DNA of 64,000 bases from Varibaculum massiliense. GTDB lineage: Bacteria > Actinomycetota > Actinomycetes > Actinomycetales > Actinomycetaceae. The position numbers were made by a program, and so were the translations under genes. Location: NCBI RefSeq assembly GCF_900106855.1, contig NZ_FNWI01000004.1:806001-870000 (forward strand), read 5' to 3'. This document shows, piece after piece, positions 34,652-44,486 of the stretch. Numbering within the stretch: position 1 is the first letter of the stretch; each line of letters begins with the position of its first letter. The notes below the pieces were generated by a model, which did no database searches, was not told where the DNA came from, and was given only the letters and a program-made list of their open reading frames with translations.

Positions 34652-36112
34652 CTAGAACCTGAAATAAATAAAGGGATGGTAGCCGCCGGCTGACAAGATC
34701 AGCAGGTTGGCTGCTAGCAGCACCAGGGTTAGACCCAGGTTCCACACCCGGGTATCTACAGTCGCCGGAGTAAAGCTCGAGGAGGGGTTAGTGACCCCCA
34801 TTTTCTTCCAGAGTCTCGCTTGCGTAGCCAGGACTTGAGTAACAGGAAGCATAGCTATTAGGGCAGTAAAGAAAATAGTTATGGTCCAAGGGTCTAGGTA
34901 AGAGAGCGCCAGAGATCCGGCTCCCACGGTGGATTTGGTGTTGAAACCAAACATATTCGCGTACATTTGCAGAGCTTGGGTAAAGCTATCTGCTCTGAAG
35001 ACTACGAACGATGCCACCACCACGAACATGGTGTAGAGGTGACCTGCCCAGTGTGGAAGTTTCTTTAGCGGAACTATTTCTTCGAGCATTAAAAATATCC
35101 CGTGGATTAGCCCCCAGGCCACGAAGGTCCAGGCGGCACCGTGCCACAGACCGCAGAGCAGGAACACCGTGAACTTGTTGATAACTGTTCGCGCTCCGCC
35201 TTTGCGGTTGCCACCTAAAGGAATATAGAGGTATTCCAGGAACCAAGTGGATAGGGAAATGTGCCAGCGCCGCCAAAACTCTTGCATTGTGCGAGAGATA
35301 TAGGGGTAGGTGAAGTTTTCTTGGAATCGGAAACCGAACATTGCCGCCATTCCGATAGCCATATCGGAGTAGCCGGAAAAATCAAAGTAAATCTGGAGGG
35401 CGTAGCAGATAGCTGCTAACCAGGCTGCGTAAAAATCTACTTCCCCGGATTGGTTCCCATAGATTCCATCGACTACTACAGCCAAGGAGTCAGCGATTAT
35501 CACCTTTTTACTGAGCCCGACTACGAATCTGCGCATCCCACAAGCCACTCCGTTCAGAGTGACTGAACGCTGCGCAATCTGTTCTTCGATGTGCCGGTAA
35601 CGCACGATTGGTCCCGCAATGAGTTGCGGAAAGAACGAGATATAGAGCATCACTACGAAGGGATCCCGGGCGGCGGAGATTTTTCCGCGATACACATCGA
35701 TTACGTAGGAGAGCGCCTGGAAGGTATAAAAAGATATCCCGATTGGTAGAGCCACTGCCCCAATCTTTAGGTCGAGACCCAGCAAGGAGTCGATAGTTCC
35801 TACGAACATCCCTGCATATTTGAAGAACCCTAGCACTCCTAGGTTGAGGACCAGCGCCAGCGTCAAGATGGCTTTGCGCCCCGCCGGCGCTGCCTCCTCT
35901 TTTTTCCTGGTGTCCAGCGCTAATGCCAAAGCCCAGTTCGCCAGACAGGAAACCAGCATTAGCAATACATAGATGGGTTCCCCGTAGGAATAGAATAGGA
36001 GGCTGGCTAGTATCAGCACTGCATTCTTTCCCCTTACCGACGGAATTATCAGCGTGAGGATAAAAACCGTCGGTAAGAAGAAAGATATGAAAAGAACGGT
36101 GCTAAAAACCAC
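34652..36112 (-). CDS. MBOAT-family O-acyltransferase (AlgI/DltB-like)
   Basis: The 486-aa polytopic protein shows VFSTVLFISFFLPTVFIL, LPIGISFYTFQALSYVIDVY, FDFSGYSDMAIGMAAMFGF, YIPLGGNRKGG and GLWHGAAWTFVAWGLIHG, the last carrying the catalytic His. These are signatures of AlgI-type acyltransferases that pass acetyl groups across the membrane. It is paired with the AlgX-like gene downstream, a standard two-part acetylation system. Its start overlaps the stop of the gene upstream by one base. Confidence 0.92.
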   Translation of the reverse strand: MVFSTVLFISFFLPTVFILTLIIPSVRGKNAVLILASLLFYSYGEPIYVLLMLVSCLANWALALALDTRKKEEAAPAGRKAILTLALVLNLGVLGFFKYAGMFVGTIDSLLGLDLKIGAVALPIGISFYTFQALSYVIDVYRGKISAARDPFVVMLYISFFPQLIAGPIVRYRHIEEQIAQRSVTLNGVACGMRRFVVGLSKKVIIADSLAVVVDGIYGNQSGEVDFYAAWLAAICYALQIYFDFSGYSDMAIGMAAMFGFRFQENFTYPYISRTMQEFWRRWHISLSTWFLEYLYIPLGGNRKGGARTVINKFTVFLLCGLWHGAAWTFVAWGLIHGIFLMLEEIVPLKKLPHWAGHLYTMFVVVASFVVFRADSFTQALQMYANMFGFNTKSTVGAGSLALSYLDPWTITIFFTALIAMLPVTQVLATQARLWKKMGVTNPSSSFTPATVDTRVWNLGLTLVLLAANLLILSAGGYHPFIYFRF

Positions 36113-37887
36113 TAGTTAAGGGCTCTCTTATTGGCGTCCCAGTAGTAGATTGGAGCATTCCAGTAAGTCTTGTAATAGAACGCCCAGCCACCTTTGGAGC
36201 GCTTGTAGGCCATGTCCTCGTCGGTATCGAAAATATAGGTCGTGCCCGAGATATCGATTTCATTCCAGCCGTGGGGAGCCCGCGCGTTCGCCACGTATCC
36301 GAGGCGAATCCGCGCTGACGAATACCCCAATGCCCGGGCTATCCACTTGTAACCGGCGGCAAAGCTGTAACAGTTACCCCCACCGTTGGCGAAGAAACTC
36401 TTGGCATATTGAATATCCCAGTTACCACCGCCAGGATGTGACTTTCCGTGTGCGCCAATATAGCGGTAGTTGTTTACCACATAGGAATAGGCGCTGGACA
36501 GGGAGCCATAGCGCGCAACTATGGACTCTAGGGTGGCGTCCAATTGAGCATCACCTGAGCCAACGTAGTCAAAGTACATTCCCTTGGCTCTTAATGCCCT
36601 CGTCGTCGAGTATCCAACTTTCCCATCAGGGTAAATACCATTGGCTCTCTGGAAGTTCTTGACACATTCTTGGGTTCCCCACCCGAATGACCCATCCGGG
36701 GTAAACGTGCAGTACGACGGATTCAGGTAGGTAAGCGCTGTTTGTACCGCTTCAACTTTGTAACCGCTGGAACCATAGCCCATAACGCTTATGAACCTGG
36801 TAGCTGGAATTACCCAGACCGGTATTCCCGCTGCTCGCAGGGCTTTCGCGGTTGTCATCCCTACGCCTCCGTCTGGATAGATTCCATGATCCCTCTGGAA
36901 AGCTTTCACCGCAGAAGCTGTTCTCCCCCCAAAGATGCCATCAACCCAAAACCCAGCATATTGCGGAAAATATTTATTTAGTCCTTGCTGTAACACGCGT
37001 ACACTGTTTACGCGAGAACCAGACCACATGGTAGCACTGGTCCAATGGTTAGGACTCGGCTCTGGCGCATCTTTGATAACAATCTCTGCTGCGGAATCCT
37101 CACGGACGGCATCGGCAAAGACTCTATCAGCGACTTCACTAGCGGACAGACCCAGTTTTTGCCGAATATTACGTACGCATCTTGCAGTTCCGGCACCAAA
37201 AGTAGTATCTGGTCATACGATGGTACATTCATCTGGATACTTCACCATCATCCAAGTTTGCAGGTTGCGAACATACACGCTGTTAGTCTGTCCCTGCACC
37301 AGATTAAAGTTAATGTTTATTTTACCGACTATCGCAGCTGGTACCCCCGCCTGACGCATTTTTAAAGTCGTCGTAAATCCAAACCCACCATCGGGATAGA
37401 CCCCCAATTTGCGCTGCACGCACTTCACAGCTGCCTGAGTTTTCGCACCAAACCCGCTGTCGGGAGTGAAATTAACACATTCGGGATAGTAGTGCGCCAA
37501 TCCCAGTTGCATGGTTCTAACATCGTTGCTCCATTCACCGGACCAGAGCACCCGAGACACAAAAATGGTCGGTCCGTTGGCAGCGACAGACGAGCGCTCC
37601 ATGGTCGAAGGCTCAGAATCGGTTTCATTTTGCTCCTGATTTTCAGCGTTGTCACTCGGCTGGGAGCTTTCCGGCTTTGCTTCGCTATTAACCACATCAT
37701 CGGACTTTTGGGCATCGCCACTAGTCGGAGAGGAATCTTCCGCCCTAATGACTTGCTTATTAATACCAGTATTGACAGTACCTACACTTTCAGATGCATA
37801 AGCAGCCTGGGATGAAAGAGGCACCACTAGCACAGCAGCCAGCAGCAGCACTATCAGCCGGAAGTATCTGCGAACAACTTTAGACAT
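36112..37887 (-). pseudogene. Peptidoglycan-binding / transglutaminase-like exported protein, split by in-frame TGA
   Basis: One continuous frame of 592 codons is broken only by a TGA at 37213-37215 (codon 225). It encodes a signal peptide (MSKVVRRYFRLIVLLLAAVL, ending AAYASE), an acidic linker, four PG_binding_1-like modules (GYPDGGxGxxT patterns) and a transglutaminase-like domain with Cys506 (GGGNCYSFAAGY), His539 (APHGWNEI) and Asp554 (FDTDED). The sequence between the stop and the next Met is still PG-binding-like and in frame. This points to a TGG-to-TGA change, readthrough, or a sequence error. The start at 37887 is chosen over 37932 because the signal peptide begins there. Confidence 0.8.
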
Positions 37888-37988
37888 AGAACTCGTCCTT
37901 TTACTTGGGGCTTTGCCTGCGAAGCCTAACACATGAGATTAACAAATTGTAAGAAAAATGCCTTCTTGGGGAGCTTCACCGCGCAATA

Positions 37989-38927
37989 TCACACCCAGAA
38001 CTTTCCTTCTGGTTCACTCAGGCTTACCTGGGGAGCATCCGGCATTAGCTCCAAGATTTTATTCGCAAAATAAAGGTCGTGAGCGACGATTCCAATGTTG
38101 TAAACCAAGATCCTTTCCTCCGCGCTGGTTCTGCCCGGTTTTTTCTTGGTTAAAACTTCTGCTACCTCGGCGAAGTTTGGGAACCGCTTGAAATATTTAA
38201 AATGCTCTATTTGGCTCAACTCGTCACCATATATGCGGTCAAAAACTAGATCCGCCTGAGTAAACCCTCGAGTGTGAATAGGAATCAGGGTAGTACCAGG
38301 CTCGAATACCTCCGGGGGTACTACATCCTCATGAAAAACAGTAACCGCTGAAAATACTACTTTTGCGCCGGCTACTGCCTCTTCTAGGGAATCATAATAG
38401 GAAAAATGTAAATTTGGATAACTACTAAAGCGTTCGGAAAAAAGTTCGTGTTGATTTTTGTATTTGACTAACCTAACGTCAAACTCCCGGTCTGGGTGTC
38501 GGTGAGCTAAAACTAGCATCGCTGCGCGGGCGGTGTTTCCTAACCCCACCATGACAACTGATTGATATCCCGGAATTGCAAGTATGTCGGCACTGTGAAC
38601 AGCTACTGCCCCGGTACGCATAGTAGTTATGTAATTACCGTCGATTAAGGCGAGTGGTTTGCCAGTTTCAGTCGAGTAGAGCAGAATTTTTGCGTCTAAC
38701 GCTGGGCTGCGATCAGGATAGCGATTGACTAGCTTAACTCCCCCAATTCCAAAAGTGGGCATCACTATTGGCATAGTGTTCCAGAAACGATCTTCTCCGG
38801 GGTTAATACTTATTTTGGCGGGCATAAGCATCTCAGATTTATGCCGTAAAGCATCATCAACCCAATCCCACATAACGGCGGGATCTAGATGTAGTCCCTC
38901 AATCTCTTTATGCCCAATTAACTTCAT
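37989..38927 (-). CDS. Ornithine cyclodeaminase/mu-crystallin family enzyme
   Basis: The 312-aa NAD(P)-dependent protein shows the family core: GGVKLVNRYPDRSPAL, LALIDGNYITTMRTGAVAVH and the Rossmann motif VVMVGLGNTARAAM. Relatives include ornithine cyclodeaminase, alanine dehydrogenase of archaea and SbnB-like opine enzymes, so the substrate cannot be fixed. The location, 47 bp after the cytidylyltransferase-aminotransferase fusion gene on the same strand, suggests it works on a related amino acid or amino alcohol for glycan decoration. Confidence 0.82.
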   Translation of the reverse strand: MKLIGHKEIEGLHLDPAVMWDWVDDALRHKSEMLMPAKISINPGEDRFWNTMPIVMPTFGIGGVKLVNRYPDRSPALDAKILLYSTETGKPLALIDGNYITTMRTGAVAVHSADILAIPGYQSVVMVGLGNTARAAMLVLAHRHPDREFDVRLVKYKNQHELFSERFSSYPNLHFSYYDSLEEAVAGAKVVFSAVTVFHEDVVPPEVFEPGTTLIPIHTRGFTQADLVFDRIYGDELSQIEHFKYFKRFPNFAEVAEVLTKKKPGRTSAEERILVYNIGIVAHDLYFANKILELMPDAPQVSLSEPEGKFWV

Positions 38928-38974
38928 TTTCCCTGCTCTTTTCCTACTGTTTCGTGAGTTACTATCGGCGATTT

Positions 38975-40810
38975 TTACTGGTCGATTGAGCGTAATACTT
39001 CCAGCAAGCGGGCATTGTCCTGGGTGGAACGAACCGCTAGCCGAATGTACTGTTTCCCATCAAAACCCTCTTTTTCAGAGAGGTCTTTTATAATCAGATC
39101 GTTTTCCAGACAGACAATAGTAAGTTCCTTTGAACTGTGGGGCGCCAGCACCTCCGCAGTCACAAAGTTGGCTTGCGAAGGGATTACCCGCAGATAGCTG
39201 AGCTGGTTCAGATCTTCTACGAACTTCGCCCTAACCGCTTTTATTTTCTCTAAAGCCACCGCATAATCTTTCTGGTATTTTTCCTCTATTTGCAGATAGA
39301 ACTCGGCAAAAGAGTTTATGTTCCAGATCGACACGTCTTTCTTAAAGCCTGCGATAGCGGCCGTATCCGAACTCGCTAAAATCCCTAGACGCAAGCCGGC
39401 AACCCCGTAACTCTTGGAAATGGATTTCATAATGAACAGGTGCGGATGGGAATCCAGGATTTCTTGGCTCAGCAGTGAATTGTCTTGACCTTCAGCAAAG
39501 TCAATGAAACTTTCGTCAAGAACTAGAGTTATCCCGTTTTCTTCTGCCCAATCTGCCAGGCGGAGCGCATCTGCCTGGGGGATGAAGTTACCCGAAGGAT
39601 TGTCAGGGTTAATAACAATCAGGGCTTTTACCCGCTCTCCGTTGTCGGTTTTACCTTGTTCACTACGTCCAAAAAACTCTATTAAGTCATCTGCGGTGTA
39701 AGAAAAATCCGGATTGTCTGCCTGGTAAATGACCGGCTTTTCCGGGCAGCGATTGGGGTATTCCTCGAAGGTGGGTCTAACTACTCCGTAGGGCATCGGC
39801 AGCTGCGCCATTAGAGATTTAATTAGCTCTGCTGCCCCGTTTCCAACCACTACTTGTTCAGGCCGTAAACCAAAATTCTTGGCCGCCAGTAAAGAGTTGA
39901 CCCCCATCCCGGAAGGGTAGTCGGCCAGCAAGGAATCAAAGTTCGCCCGGATCTCGTCCTTCATCCGTTGCGGAGGGAAATAGGGATTGACCAGATAGCA
40001 GTAGTCCAGCATCTTGGGGTAACGCCAATATCCGCCGTAGCGGGATTCAAATAGTTTCTTGCGCTGGGCGGTATCTGGATGGAATATCGAGGACGCGATA
40101 TCAAGATCCTGCACATCATCAATCTCGTACCACTTTTGCCCATCTAGGCGTTTGGCTTTTATCCCCGGATCATCCAGCAGAGTAATAACCCGCAAGACCT
40201 GCTCATAGTATTCATTGCACCCCAGAGCCTGAGTATAGGCATCTAGGAAGGGAACATAATGCGTGGTAGAGAACTCTTTAGAGAACTTATAAATATTGAC
40301 AGTTTTGTAGTAAGAATCTATGTCTCGGTAAACAAATTTCTTGCCGGGCACGAAGGCAGAAATATTGTCATCCTCATCTAGTTTGACGACTGTTCCATCC
40401 ATCCAGGACTCGTATTTATCAACCAGCGCTAAAGTTTTCCGGGGGTCCTCAAGAAGATCGTCTAGCACCCGATCCTCGAAAATCAGATCCGACTCTAGCA
40501 GCAGAGTGTCCTCTTCCAGCAGTTTATCTTTGGCTAGCCACAAAGAGTAGATGTTATTGGTCTGGTCGTAAATCGGGTTATCGACGAACTCTATTGGGGT
40601 AGAAATATCTAAAGTTGAGATATAGTCAATGAGCTTTTGCCCTTCGTACCCAGTCACAATAACTATTTTCGAAAGTGCCTTAGCATCAAGCTGATGTAGC
40701 ATCCGCTCAATCATGGTTACCCCATTGACTTTCACCATGCACTTGGTGTTATTTGCAGTAAGATCTTTCAGGCGGGAGCCCATTCCTGCCGCCAAAATAA
40801 GTGCCTGCAT
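38975..40810 (-). CDS. Cytidylyltransferase (LicC-like) fused to HisC/CobD-like PLP enzyme
   Basis: The N-terminal half (about 1-235) is a nucleotidyltransferase: MQALILAAGMGSRLKDLT, KCMVKVNGVTMIERML, LLLESDLIFED. It resembles LicC-type phosphocholine/phosphoethanolamine cytidylyltransferases. The C-terminal half (about 250-611) is a fold-type I PLP enzyme: VVGNGAAELIKSL, INPDNPSGNFIP, LVLDESFIDFAEG and SISKSYGVAGLRLG with the Schiff-base Lys. Its closest relatives in layout are HisC aminotransferases and CobD decarboxylases. Fusions of this type make and activate CDP-linked amino alcohols or aminophosphonates. No PepM or Ppd is present, and two LicD genes lie nearby. Confidence 0.85.
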   Translation of the reverse strand: MQALILAAGMGSRLKDLTANNTKCMVKVNGVTMIERMLHQLDAKALSKIVIVTGYEGQKLIDYISTLDISTPIEFVDNPIYDQTNNIYSLWLAKDKLLEEDTLLLESDLIFEDRVLDDLLEDPRKTLALVDKYESWMDGTVVKLDEDDNISAFVPGKKFVYRDIDSYYKTVNIYKFSKEFSTTHYVPFLDAYTQALGCNEYYEQVLRVITLLDDPGIKAKRLDGQKWYEIDDVQDLDIASSIFHPDTAQRKKLFESRYGGYWRYPKMLDYCYLVNPYFPPQRMKDEIRANFDSLLADYPSGMGVNSLLAAKNFGLRPEQVVVGNGAAELIKSLMAQLPMPYGVVRPTFEEYPNRCPEKPVIYQADNPDFSYTADDLIEFFGRSEQGKTDNGERVKALIVINPDNPSGNFIPQADALRLADWAEENGITLVLDESFIDFAEGQDNSLLSQEILDSHPHLFIMKSISKSYGVAGLRLGILASSDTAAIAGFKKDVSIWNINSFAEFYLQIEEKYQKDYAVALEKIKAVRAKFVEDLNQLSYLRVIPSQANFVTAEVLAPHSSKELTIVCLENDLIIKDLSEKEGFDGKQYIRLAVRSTQDNARLLEVLRSIDQ

Positions 40811-40904
40811 AGAACCAGCTTTCTATCCATCAATAGCTTTTACTCGGTTTCTGATTCCCCAATCCTACCGAATGGGTGCTCTTTTTCCCGGGCACTCATC
40901 CGGC

Positions 40905-40927
40905 TTGTCTCTAACACAGTTAGACAA
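40905..40927. promoter_or_regulatory. Inverted repeat in divergent promoter region
   Basis: TTGTCTCTAAC and GTTAGACAA, separated by ACA, form a near-perfect palindrome between two divergent genes. It may be an operator. A TTAAC/GTAAC pair follows at 40933-40946. Confidence 0.45.
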
Positions 40928-40955
40928 CAACTTTAACATCTGTAACAATAAGAGC

Positions 40956-43082
40956 ATGTTTACCTGCAGCAACAGATTTGGCAAGCGCGCACTGGCAATC
41001 TTGGCTCTCATTGCCACCTGTATTACCTTTAATGGCCTAACAGCCATAACTGCACCTCAAAGGGCGGAGGCAGCTCCAATCACCGATTGGCAGGCCGGAT
41101 ATATTATCTCGGATGCCAACTTCTATACGCAGGGAAACATGAGCGTCTCCCAGATTCAAACCTTCCTAAATAACAAGGGAAAGTATTGCAATGGCTCGAG
41201 GTGCTTAAAAAATTATCGCGGTAATCTTGCTTCTTTTTCTGCCGGGTCTTGCCCCTCAGCAGTTACCGGAGGCAGCAACCTATCGGCAGCGGAAATGATT
41301 TATCGAGTGTCGAGCGCTTGTAAAATCTCCGCCAAAGTTCTGCTGGTAACTTTGGAAAAAGAAAACGGTCTGGTAACTTCACCGGCCTGGTACAACTCTC
41401 GTACTGGTGCGAATGCGTTTAGAACTGCCTTGGGATATGGCTGCCCCGACACTGCACCCTGTGACGCACAGTATTTTGGAGTAGGTAACCAGCTTTATCA
41501 CGCTGCAAAACAGTTCAATATCTATAAGAAATACCCCAACTACTATAACTTTAGATCCGGGAAAACCTCATGGGTAGGATACAACCCCAGCTCTGCTTGC
41601 GGGGGAAGTAAGGTCTATATGCGTAACGCCGCCACCGCCGGCCTTTACAACTACACCCCCTACCAGCCGAACGCGGCTGCCTTGCAAGCGGGACTAGGAA
41701 CCGGGAACTCCTGCAGTTCTTATGGAAACCGCAATTTTTATTACCTGTACAAATCATGGTTTGGCAGTCCCCGCGCAGCCTCAAAACGCACAGTTACCCA
41801 GGCGCAAATAAAAGCCCTTTCGCCCGTAATTTCCAATACCGATCTCAAGAGCGGCATGTGGAACGACACTGTAAAGAAACTGCAAGCAGCCATGCTTTTA
41901 GCGGTACCCAGTTACCCACTCTTTACCCCGGACGGCGGATACGGGGCTAAGACCACCGAGATAGTGAAACAGTTCCAAAGTGAGAACGGTCTCTATCCCA
42001 GCGGGGTGGTTAACCAAGAGACTTCCTATACCCTGCTGCGTAAAGGTTTCCCGGTATATGTGTTCACCCCCCACAGCTATTACGGCACCTTGGGATGGGG
42101 AGCGCGTAGCGATACCGTAACCACGCTGCAAATAGGCGCGAAAGCATTATTCCCGCAGTGGTATTCAGCAGGTATAGATTGGCTTTATGGTTCTAAGAGT
42201 GCCGCTTTCGTAAAAGCATTCCAAAAATCCAAGGGGCTTTCCGAAAGCGGAACCATTGATGAGGCTACCGCGCAGCAGCTTCGCCAGGCCGGGATTCCTA
42301 TTTCCCTGGTGGCGGTAGCAGACCCCAAACCGATTTATCTGCGAAGCACCCTTTGGAGGGGCGCCTGGAATGATGATGTCCTGCAAGTACAGCGGGCACT
42401 GGTCAAGAAATTCCCGCAATATGCTCAATTCCAACCGGATGGCGGATTCGGAGCCAAGACCGAAGCGGCAGTTAAAGCAGTTCAACGCGCTAACGGAATC
42501 TACCCAGACGGAGGCGTAGGTCCCAAAACTACGGAACTTTTCCGAAAGAATGGAATCGAGGCGGGGATGTTTAACTCCGCTAAATCAACTACCGCCCTAA
42601 ACCACGGGGTGTGGAACTCGGCGGTGACCACTTTGCAACAGGGTCTGCGTAAGTATTTCCCGGAGAGTTTCCCCTGCTGGCCGGATGGCGGATTCGGAGC
42701 CAAGACCGAAGCCGGAGTAAAGGCGGTGCAGAAGCATTTCGGATTGCCGGAAACCGGTTTTGTAGATAAAGCCACGGCTGACCAGTTGCGAAGCTTGGGA
42801 GTGCCACTCACCATTTCTGCCCCACCCGAGGAACTTAATCAAACTCTGAACACTCCCTTGGGGCAGTGGCAATGGAATTCTCGGGTAATGGCGCTGCAAA
42901 AGATACTCAAATATTACTTCCCCGCGCAGACTCCCTACACCCCCGATGGAGGTTACGGAGTAGGCAGCAAAGCTGGAATGATCAAAGTTCAAAATTTACT
43001 GCAAATCAACCCTACCGGGGCGTTTGATCAGGAAACTGCTGCAAAGCTGCAGGAATACGGGATACCCCTTTCCTACAAATAA
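40956..43082 (+). CDS. Secreted lysozyme-like / multi-PG-binding-domain protein
   Basis: The start at 40956 places a signal peptide first (MFTCSNRFGKRALAILALIA ... QRAEAAP). The preceding open frame overlaps the divergent gene and is discarded. An N-terminal domain of about 270 residues (GYIISDANFYTQGNMSVSQI, CKISAKVLLVTLEKENGLV) is common in actinobacterial exported proteins; its Glu-containing helix recalls lysozyme/transglycosylase folds, which is inference. Five PG_binding_1-like repeats follow (each with FxPDGGxGAKTE). At 708 aa it is probably a wall-bound enzyme or anchor. The ribosome-binding site is weak (AAGAG). Confidence 0.8.
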   Translation: MFTCSNRFGKRALAILALIATCITFNGLTAITAPQRAEAAPITDWQAGYIISDANFYTQGNMSVSQIQTFLNNKGKYCNGSRCLKNYRGNLASFSAGSCPSAVTGGSNLSAAEMIYRVSSACKISAKVLLVTLEKENGLVTSPAWYNSRTGANAFRTALGYGCPDTAPCDAQYFGVGNQLYHAAKQFNIYKKYPNYYNFRSGKTSWVGYNPSSACGGSKVYMRNAATAGLYNYTPYQPNAAALQAGLGTGNSCSSYGNRNFYYLYKSWFGSPRAASKRTVTQAQIKALSPVISNTDLKSGMWNDTVKKLQAAMLLAVPSYPLFTPDGGYGAKTTEIVKQFQSENGLYPSGVVNQETSYTLLRKGFPVYVFTPHSYYGTLGWGARSDTVTTLQIGAKALFPQWYSAGIDWLYGSKSAAFVKAFQKSKGLSESGTIDEATAQQLRQAGIPISLVAVADPKPIYLRSTLWRGAWNDDVLQVQRALVKKFPQYAQFQPDGGFGAKTEAAVKAVQRANGIYPDGGVGPKTTELFRKNGIEAGMFNSAKSTTALNHGVWNSAVTTLQQGLRKYFPESFPCWPDGGFGAKTEAGVKAVQKHFGLPETGFVDKATADQLRSLGVPLTISAPPEELNQTLNTPLGQWQWNSRVMALQKILKYYFPAQTPYTPDGGYGVGSKAGMIKVQNLLQINPTGAFDQETAAKLQEYGIPLSYK

Positions 43083-43149
43083 AATTATGCCATCGGCAAC
43101 GGCAACTTGCCGACAACCCTTAGCCAATTTTTAGATAGAGGAAGCCGCA

Positions 43150-43701
43150 GTGAAGAAGTGGTTATTTTTAATTGCAATCGCAGCCGTTACCTTAAGCGCC
43201 TGCTCCCCCGTCCAGCCACGGGAAGCTCCTAGTAATAGCGTCGACACCAGCACCAGCGCCAGCCGCGGGCACGCCAACACTAGTGCTCCAGCTACCCCGG
43301 ATGCAAAATCTGAGCAGCCAAAAGCCTCCGCAAAGTCTACTGCCAAGACTCTGCCTAGTTCCAAAGTTAACGCTGACCAAAAAACTCCGCAGGGAGCGGT
43401 AATGCTCTACCTGAAAGCCTTTGCTTCCCAGGACACCGCAACGCTTTGCAAAACTATCACCACTTCAACGGTTAATCGCTTAGAATCCCTGGGGCAAGAA
43501 TGCGAAAGCACCTATCAAGAATCAGCGGTTCCCGACCCCGCAAAGAATCTTTCAAAATTACAATTTCGCAATAGCGGTTACACTAGCGATGGACGCGGAG
43601 TGTCGGTACTGGTTACTTCCGGGAACAAGAACTACTCGTTTGTCTGCGTAGATGAGGGTGGAACCTGGCACGTGGATCCGGAAAGTTATACTAGGCAATA
43701 G
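43150..43701 (+). CDS. Lipoprotein with NTF2-like domain
   Basis: The start is GTG. MKKWLFLIAIAAVTLSAC is a clear lipoprotein signal (Cys18), followed by a Ser/Thr/Ala-rich linker. A C-terminal domain of about 105 residues (TPQGAVMLYLKAFASQDTAT ... YSFVCVDEGGTWHVDP) has the length and pattern of DUF4878/NTF2-like lipoprotein domains. Four Cys residues in that domain (TLCKT, QECES, FVCVD and the lipid Cys) include two that may pair. Function unknown. It follows the PG-binding protein gene by 67 bp. Confidence 0.75.
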   Translation: MKKWLFLIAIAAVTLSACSPVQPREAPSNSVDTSTSASRGHANTSAPATPDAKSEQPKASAKSTAKTLPSSKVNADQKTPQGAVMLYLKAFASQDTATLCKTITTSTVNRLESLGQECESTYQESAVPDPAKNLSKLQFRNSGYTSDGRGVSVLVTSGNKNYSFVCVDEGGTWHVDPESYTRQ

Positions 43702-43761
43702 TAACTAGCAGGAACTTCTCGGCTCTTTTTACAGCCGTAGCACTACGAAAGGCTATGCGAC

Positions 43762-44457
43762 ATGATTGCAAGCGTAAAACGCTGGCTTCGCACCTCCTGG
43801 TTAACCCGCGACCTCTACCAACGCCTATACGATGTCAAGCATCAGCGTGAAGAACGTTTAGCCAATGCTGCCCTTACAAGCGATGGCGCTAAAGTATTGG
43901 CCGACTTCCAAGATGTGATGCGTAAACTCGATGCCGAATGGTACTTAGCATACGGGACCTGCCTAGGCGCCCTCCGCAATCATCAGTTCATATCCCATGA
44001 TCTAGATATGGACTTTTATCTATGCCCTAAGCCTGAAGCCGGGATTGAAGAAGTTAAGAACGCACTTTCTGCAGCCGGCTATCGCCACCACCACGACTAC
44101 CAAGTGGAGGGAAAGACTGCAGAATGCAGCTGGGAACGCAATGGAGTCAATTTTGACATTTTTGTTCTCGAAGAGAAACCAGAGGGGTACGGGTGCTATT
44201 TATTTAATCGTTTCCCCGATAGTTCCTATAGTCAGGAGCACGAATTTTCTGTGAGCTTGAGTATGGCCCCCCACATCACCGGCAAACGTGAGATAGACCT
44301 GGCGGGAGTTATGGTTCCCATACCGGCAAACGCCGAGGATTTTATGAAACTTTACTACGGCGAAAATTGGATAGTCCCCGACCCCAGCTACACTTGGGAA
44401 AATTCGCTCCCTTCGCGGAAACGATGCACTAAGCGAGGATACTATATACAGTACTGA
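43762..44457 (+). CDS. LicD-family phosphotransferase
   Basis: The 231-aa protein shows LAYGTCLGALRNHQFISHDL followed by DMDFYLC, and later VNFDIFVLEE, the LicD nucleotidyltransferase-fold signature with metal-binding Asp residues. LicD enzymes move phosphocholine or similar groups from CDP-carriers to glycans, and some relatives act on ribitol/glycerol phosphates. The CDP-donor enzyme could be the fusion protein encoded at 38975. A glycosyltransferase gene follows after 29 bp. Confidence 0.85.
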   Translation: MIASVKRWLRTSWLTRDLYQRLYDVKHQREERLANAALTSDGAKVLADFQDVMRKLDAEWYLAYGTCLGALRNHQFISHDLDMDFYLCPKPEAGIEEVKNALSAAGYRHHHDYQVEGKTAECSWERNGVNFDIFVLEEKPEGYGCYLFNRFPDSSYSQEHEFSVSLSMAPHITGKREIDLAGVMVPIPANAEDFMKLYYGENWIVPDPSYTWENSLPSRKRCTKRGYYIQY

Positions 44458-44486
44458 CCCTATCCACGTCCTACCCCGGAAGTAGC

